In this document: one piece after another, positions 61,002 to 64,000 of the stretch | Layout: every line of letters begins with the position of its first letter | Numbering within the stretch: the stretch's first letter is position 1 | The notes under the pieces: model-generated | Databases searched by the model: none | What the model saw: only the letters and a program-made list of their open reading frames with translations | Told to the model about the DNA's origin: nothing | Origin: Pseudomonas sp. dw_612 | GTDB lineage: Bacteria; Pseudomonadota; Gammaproteobacteria; Pseudomonadales; Pseudomonadaceae | Direction: 5' to 3' | NCBI RefSeq assembly: GCF_018449725.1 | Contig: NZ_JAAVVC010000010.1 | Span: 62,001 to 126,000, forward strand | DNA: 64,000 bases | Position numbers and translations under genes: made by a program

Positions 61002-62489
61002 TCAGAAGCGCCAGATCACGTCGATAAACGCGCGGTGCATGTACGAATCGACTTCTTTGCCGTAGGCATCGCCGGGCTTGAACACACCGCCACGCAAACG
61101 CACCAGGGCCGAAGGCTCATCGATCGACTGACTCAAAGCAGCAGGCAGCAGCCCTTGCTTGAAGTACTTGGTGACCACCAGGTCCATTTCCTGACCGAGG
61201 TCCTTGTTGCCATCTTCCAGTGGCAGGGAAGTGCTGGAGAGAATCGCGCCGGTGGCGTCGTCGGTGTTGTTCTCGACGGCGTTGATACCGTTGCTGCCCA
61301 CTGGTTTGTTGCCGTCCACGCGCCAGAACTTGTGGTACACGAGGCTGGCGTCGTATTCGTCGTTGAGCATCCACGAACCGAACAGGGTCGCGGTTTGCAT
61401 GTTGTTCATTTCGCCACGGAACGCTTCGCCGAAACGGTGAACCCGCGAACGAGTACCGGTGTAGTTCGAGCGGTTGCTTTCCAGGCCGTTCTGTTCGTAA
61501 TCGGCGCTGGCACGGGCATAGGCTGCACCGACTTGCCATTGCGGATCGAGGCGCAGACGCACGCCGACATCGGTGGCCCAGCCGTTGAGGTCTTCACCGG
61601 TCTTGGCTTCGGTCGGGCGGGTGCCATCGGCATTCAGCGCGTTGACCGTATCGGTGTCGCCGCTCATACCGGTGATGCTGCCCCAGTAATTGACGGTGTT
61701 GGTGTTGCGCCAGTTGTAGGCGTCGCTGTCAGCGGTGAGGCCGAGCCAGCTGATGTCGCCGTTCTGTTTCTTGTCCAGCGAGTCGCCGGCCACACCCGGT
61801 TCCGGGTAGTCGAGCTTGCCGTCATCGTGGGTGTGATGACCGCGAATGCCGACCCAGTTGCCCGGGGTCCATTGATATGCCGCATCGGCGTAGGCGTGCA
61901 GGCGATCCTTGTCTTTGGGCGCCAGCTCTTTCAAGTCGGTGCGGTATTCGCTGAAGCGTTCGGCCACACCGGCGTTGGCACGCAGCAGGGTGGTGTCGAA
62001 GGTCCAGTTCAGGGCTTCGATGTTGGTGTCGCGGAACTGGCCGTCGTCATTGCGCAGGCGCTGGCGACCGAGTTTGAGCATCTCGCCCGGGTAAGGCGTG
62101 AGGCCGCTGTAGCCGACCCAGAATTCACGCATGGCCAGGTAGTTTTTCTTCGACTTGCGATCACCATTGTCGGTGGTCTGGGTGCCGTCGCTGTCGGACT
62201 GCTGCAGGGTGTCGGTTTCGATGATGTCGGTAGACGTTACCGCCTGACCCATCGCATAGGCGCTCCACGAGCCGCTTTCGCCGTAGACCCAAGGGCGCAG
62301 GTCGAGGCCGATGCCGTTGACGTCGCCGCCCTTGGCGGTCCCGAGGTCGGCGTCATCTTCGGATTGGCCGGTGACTTTGACTTCAAGACCGTAGTTCTTG
62401 GCTTCGGTCATCGCGGCGAGGGTCGGACACGACCACAGCAGGGCGAATGTCAGGCCAATACCGGCCTGAACGAATGGATTCAGCTTCAT
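61002..62489 (-). CDS. algE: Alginate outer-membrane export porin AlgE
   Basis: A 495-residue, 18-stranded outer-membrane barrel through which alginate leaves the cell. Signal peptide AGIGLTFALLWSCPTLAAM; mature part begins TEAKNYGLEVKVTGQSEDDA; the C-terminus HRAFIDVIWRF ends in phenylalanine. Electropositive segments such as FRDTNIEALNW and LKLGRQRLRNDDG match AlgE. Its ATG overlaps the algK stop (four bases), which agrees with AlgK and AlgE acting as partners. Confidence 0.96.
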   Translation of the reverse strand: MKLNPFVQAGIGLTFALLWSCPTLAAMTEAKNYGLEVKVTGQSEDDADLGTAKGGDVNGIGLDLRPWVYGESGSWSAYAMGQAVTSTDIIETDTLQQSDSDGTQTTDNGDRKSKKNYLAMREFWVGYSGLTPYPGEMLKLGRQRLRNDDGQFRDTNIEALNWTFDTTLLRANAGVAERFSEYRTDLKELAPKDKDRLHAYADAAYQWTPGNWVGIRGHHTHDDGKLDYPEPGVAGDSLDKKQNGDISWLGLTADSDAYNWRNTNTVNYWGSITGMSGDTDTVNALNADGTRPTEAKTGEDLNGWATDVGVRLRLDPQWQVGAAYARASADYEQNGLESNRSNYTGTRSRVHRFGEAFRGEMNNMQTATLFGSWMLNDEYDASLVYHKFWRVDGNKPVGSNGINAVENNTDDATGAILSSTSLPLEDGNKDLGQEMDLVVTKYFKQGLLPAALSQSIDEPSALVRLRGGVFKPGDAYGKEVDSYMHRAFIDVIWRF

Positions 62490-63985
62490 AGTTTTTCCTC
62501 GCCGTCTTCTTCTTGCAGGGCTTGCAAATCCAGCTTGTTCTGGCTCGAGGATCCACGAACGGCCTGTTCTTGTTTCAACAGGCGTTGGGCCTCGGCGAGC
62601 TGGGCAGGCGGCAGTTGGGCTTCTAACGTTGTCGCAAGCTCATTCGCTTGCGGGGTGTCCTGAGCCTTGGCCAACTGGCTGAAGACGTAAGCGTTGAGCG
62701 GGTTGGGCTTGGTGCCCTTGCCTTGGGAAAACAGTTGGGCGATGGCGAAGTCGGCGCTGTTCTGGCCGTTGCGCGCAGCGGTCAGCAGGTGATCCAGGGC
62801 CTTCTGCGAATAGACCTTGCCCAGGTAACCACGACGGTAAATCTGGCCGAGGTAGTAATCGGCGGCCACTTCCCGGCCCACGGCTTTCTGGAAGTGTTCT
62901 TCGGCGACCTTGGCGTCGGCCGGCACCCATTTGCCTTCGTAGTAGAGCTTGCCCAGCAACAGTTCGGCGCGGGGTTGATCCGCGGCGCGACCGTTGTCCA
63001 GGTACTTCATCATCGTGTCGACGTCACCGAGCTCCGGGAAGTCGTAGAGCAATTGCGCCAGGCTGACCCAGGAAGCGGGGTAGCCAGGGGCGATGTCTTC
63101 AAGCAGCGACTGCGCGGTTTTCTCGTCGGTCTTGCCCAGGGTTGCATCACCGAGGACGCGAGCGACGCTGTCCACGCGTTGTGCGGAAACGGTGCCGCGA
63201 GTGTGTGCGGCTTGCATCTGTTTGATCAGCTCGGCGGTTTGCTCGGGCTTGGCTTGTTTCTGGTAAACCGTGGCCAGTTCGACGTAGCAGATGTCGGTGG
63301 TGTTCAGCGCCGCTTTGCAGATGGATTCGACTTCATCCAGGTGCTGGTCGTACGTGCCCTGGGTGCGATAGAGCAGCACTTGGGCCAGGCCCGCTTCCGG
63401 TTTGCCTTCGGCGCGCCATTGGCTGATCTGCTGCTGGGCGTTGACGTTCGGGAAACTGTGCGGGTATTGCAGGTACAGCATCGCCAGCGGGATCAGCGTG
63501 TTGCCTTCGCCATTGGCCGAGGCTTTTTTCAACAGGCCTTCGGCTTCGTGCTGTTCGGCTTCGGTGGAACCGGGCTTGGCCACCAGCAGGCGACCGAGAC
63601 GAGCCTGGGCTCGCGGCGAAACGTCGACCGCGGCGCGGTAAGTCGCCTCGGCCTGTTTCATCTGCGCCGGGTCACGGCTGTCGACCTGGATATCGGCCAG
63701 GCCCACTTGGGCTTCGCTGTAACCCAGGTTGGCCAGTTGCTGGTAGTTCTGCTGCGCCAGCGCGGTGTCGCCGCGTTTCAGGGCTTCGTTGGCCAGGCGT
63801 TGGTCGGGCAGGCTGGCGCAACCGCTGAGGCTGACTGCCAGTGCTATCGCACACAACGCAAAACCCCTGTGGGAGCGAGCTTGCTCGCGATGCTGGCGGC
63901 TCGGTGCATCAGACAGACCGCGGTGATCCCATCGCGAGCAAGCTCGCTCCCACAGGGTCGTCGGTGTGTTGAAAATAGACGTCAT
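62486..63985 (-). CDS. algK: Alginate secretion lipoprotein AlgK with REP-encoded N-terminal extension
   Basis: A TPR-like (Sel1-type) outer-membrane lipoprotein that places AlgE and binds AlgX. The repeats run through residues such as AEATYRAAVDVSPRAQARLG and AEEHFQKAVGREVAADYYLG. The lipobox LSGC follows FALCAIALAVS. Unlike other AlgK proteins the reading frame ahead of this signal runs through a family-B REP pair (63865-63957), adding about 30 residues (LWERACS... REQARSHRG). The frame has ATG at 63994 and 63985; the first has GAGG only two bases away, so 63985 is preferred. A TTG inside (63846) with AGGGG seven bases upstream could give a signal lacking the usual basic start. Total about 499 residues against about 475 in P. 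aeruginosa. Confidence 0.9.
   Translation of the reverse strand: MTSIFNTPTTLWERACSRWDHRGLSDAPSRQHREQARSHRGFALCAIALAVSLSGCASLPDQRLANEALKRGDTALAQQNYQQLANLGYSEAQVGLADIQVDSRDPAQMKQAEATYRAAVDVSPRAQARLGRLLVAKPGSTEAEQHEAEGLLKKASANGEGNTLIPLAMLYLQYPHSFPNVNAQQQISQWRAEGKPEAGLAQVLLYRTQGTYDQHLDEVESICKAALNTTDICYVELATVYQKQAKPEQTAELIKQMQAAHTRGTVSAQRVDSVARVLGDATLGKTDEKTAQSLLEDIAPGYPASWVSLAQLLYDFPELGDVDTMMKYLDNGRAADQPRAELLLGKLYYEGKWVPADAKVAEEHFQKAVGREVAADYYLGQIYRRGYLGKVYSQKALDHLLTAARNGQNSADFAIAQLFSQGKGTKPNPLNAYVFSQLAKAQDTPQANELATTLEAQLPPAQLAEAQRLLKQEQAVRGSSSQNKLDLQALQEEDGEEKL
63865..63957. repeat. REP pair, family B, inside the algK reading frame
   Basis: CCCTGTGGGAGCGAGCTTGC, continuing TCGCGAT, at 63865-63891 is answered by ATCGCGAGCAAGCTCGCTCC, continuing CACAGGG, at 63931-63957. 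Both arms lie in the open frame of algK, ahead of the lipoprotein signal. Confidence 0.88.
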
Positions 63986-64000
63986 CACAGGCATGTCCTC

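Noticed and set aside
59242..61065. A 607-residue plus-strand open frame opposite algG
   Set aside because: Antisense shadow of algG; the Val/Asp-rich translation has no recognisable domain.

Overview
The window is chromosomal DNA of a fluorescent-group Pseudomonas (P. fluorescens complex). This rests on the high G+C and codon use, dense REP-type inverted repeats of several families, ECF-sigma/FecR iron signalling, OprD and DUF6124 families, and a canonical alginate operon. Few genes overlap and most intergenic gaps hold palindromic repeats. No tRNA, rRNA, CRISPR array, prophage or insertion sequence was seen.

Layout. 1-8.2 kb: partial SirB1-like protein, a Glu/Leu/Phe/Val dehydrogenase homologue lacking one catalytic lysine, LexA-controlled yebG, psiE and a DUF3509 gene, the serine uptake/deamination pair sdaC-sdaA with a divergent LysR gene, and an HPF/RaiA-type ribosome factor. 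8.4-18.9 kb: an iron region in which fecI-fecR-fecA (minus strand) stands back to back with DUF3649-PepSY-DUF3325-ECF sigma-FecR-TonB receptor (plus strand); a strong Fur-box match lies between them. 19-24.5 kb: AraC regulator and EamA exporter, a DUF2165 membrane protein, GhrB, a DUF6124 gene behind a strongly structured leader, and a LysR regulator. 24.8-29.7 kb: a four-gene efflux operon (NodT outer-membrane factor, FUSC pump, DUF1656, HlyD adaptor) resembling aaeXAB. 29.8-32.3 kb: a lower-G+C divergent pair, a frameshifted delta-60 repeat gene and an unrecognised gene. 32.4-35.1 kb: NTF2-like protein, drug-type MFS exporter and LysR gene with a palindromic operator.

35.2-47.1 kb looks like one catabolic module: S12 serine hydrolase and LysR on the minus strand, then dipeptide-type ABC importer, OprD porin, AstE/AspA-type zinc deacylase and ornithine-type aminotransferase on the plus strand. 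Together these could import an acylated or peptidyl diamino acid, deacylate it and transaminate the product. 47.1-51.4 kb: SDR, small membrane protein, and an orphan RHS/TccC-like polymorphic toxin. 51.4-64 kb: alginate genes algA-F-J-I-L-X-G-E-K on the minus strand; algD, alg8 and alg44 should lie past the right edge.

Most notable: a REP pair lies inside the algK reading frame just upstream of its lipoprotein signal, the 35-47 kb module has no substrate I can name, the RHS protein has an unrecognised C-terminal domain, and a multi-hairpin leader precedes the DUF6124 gene.
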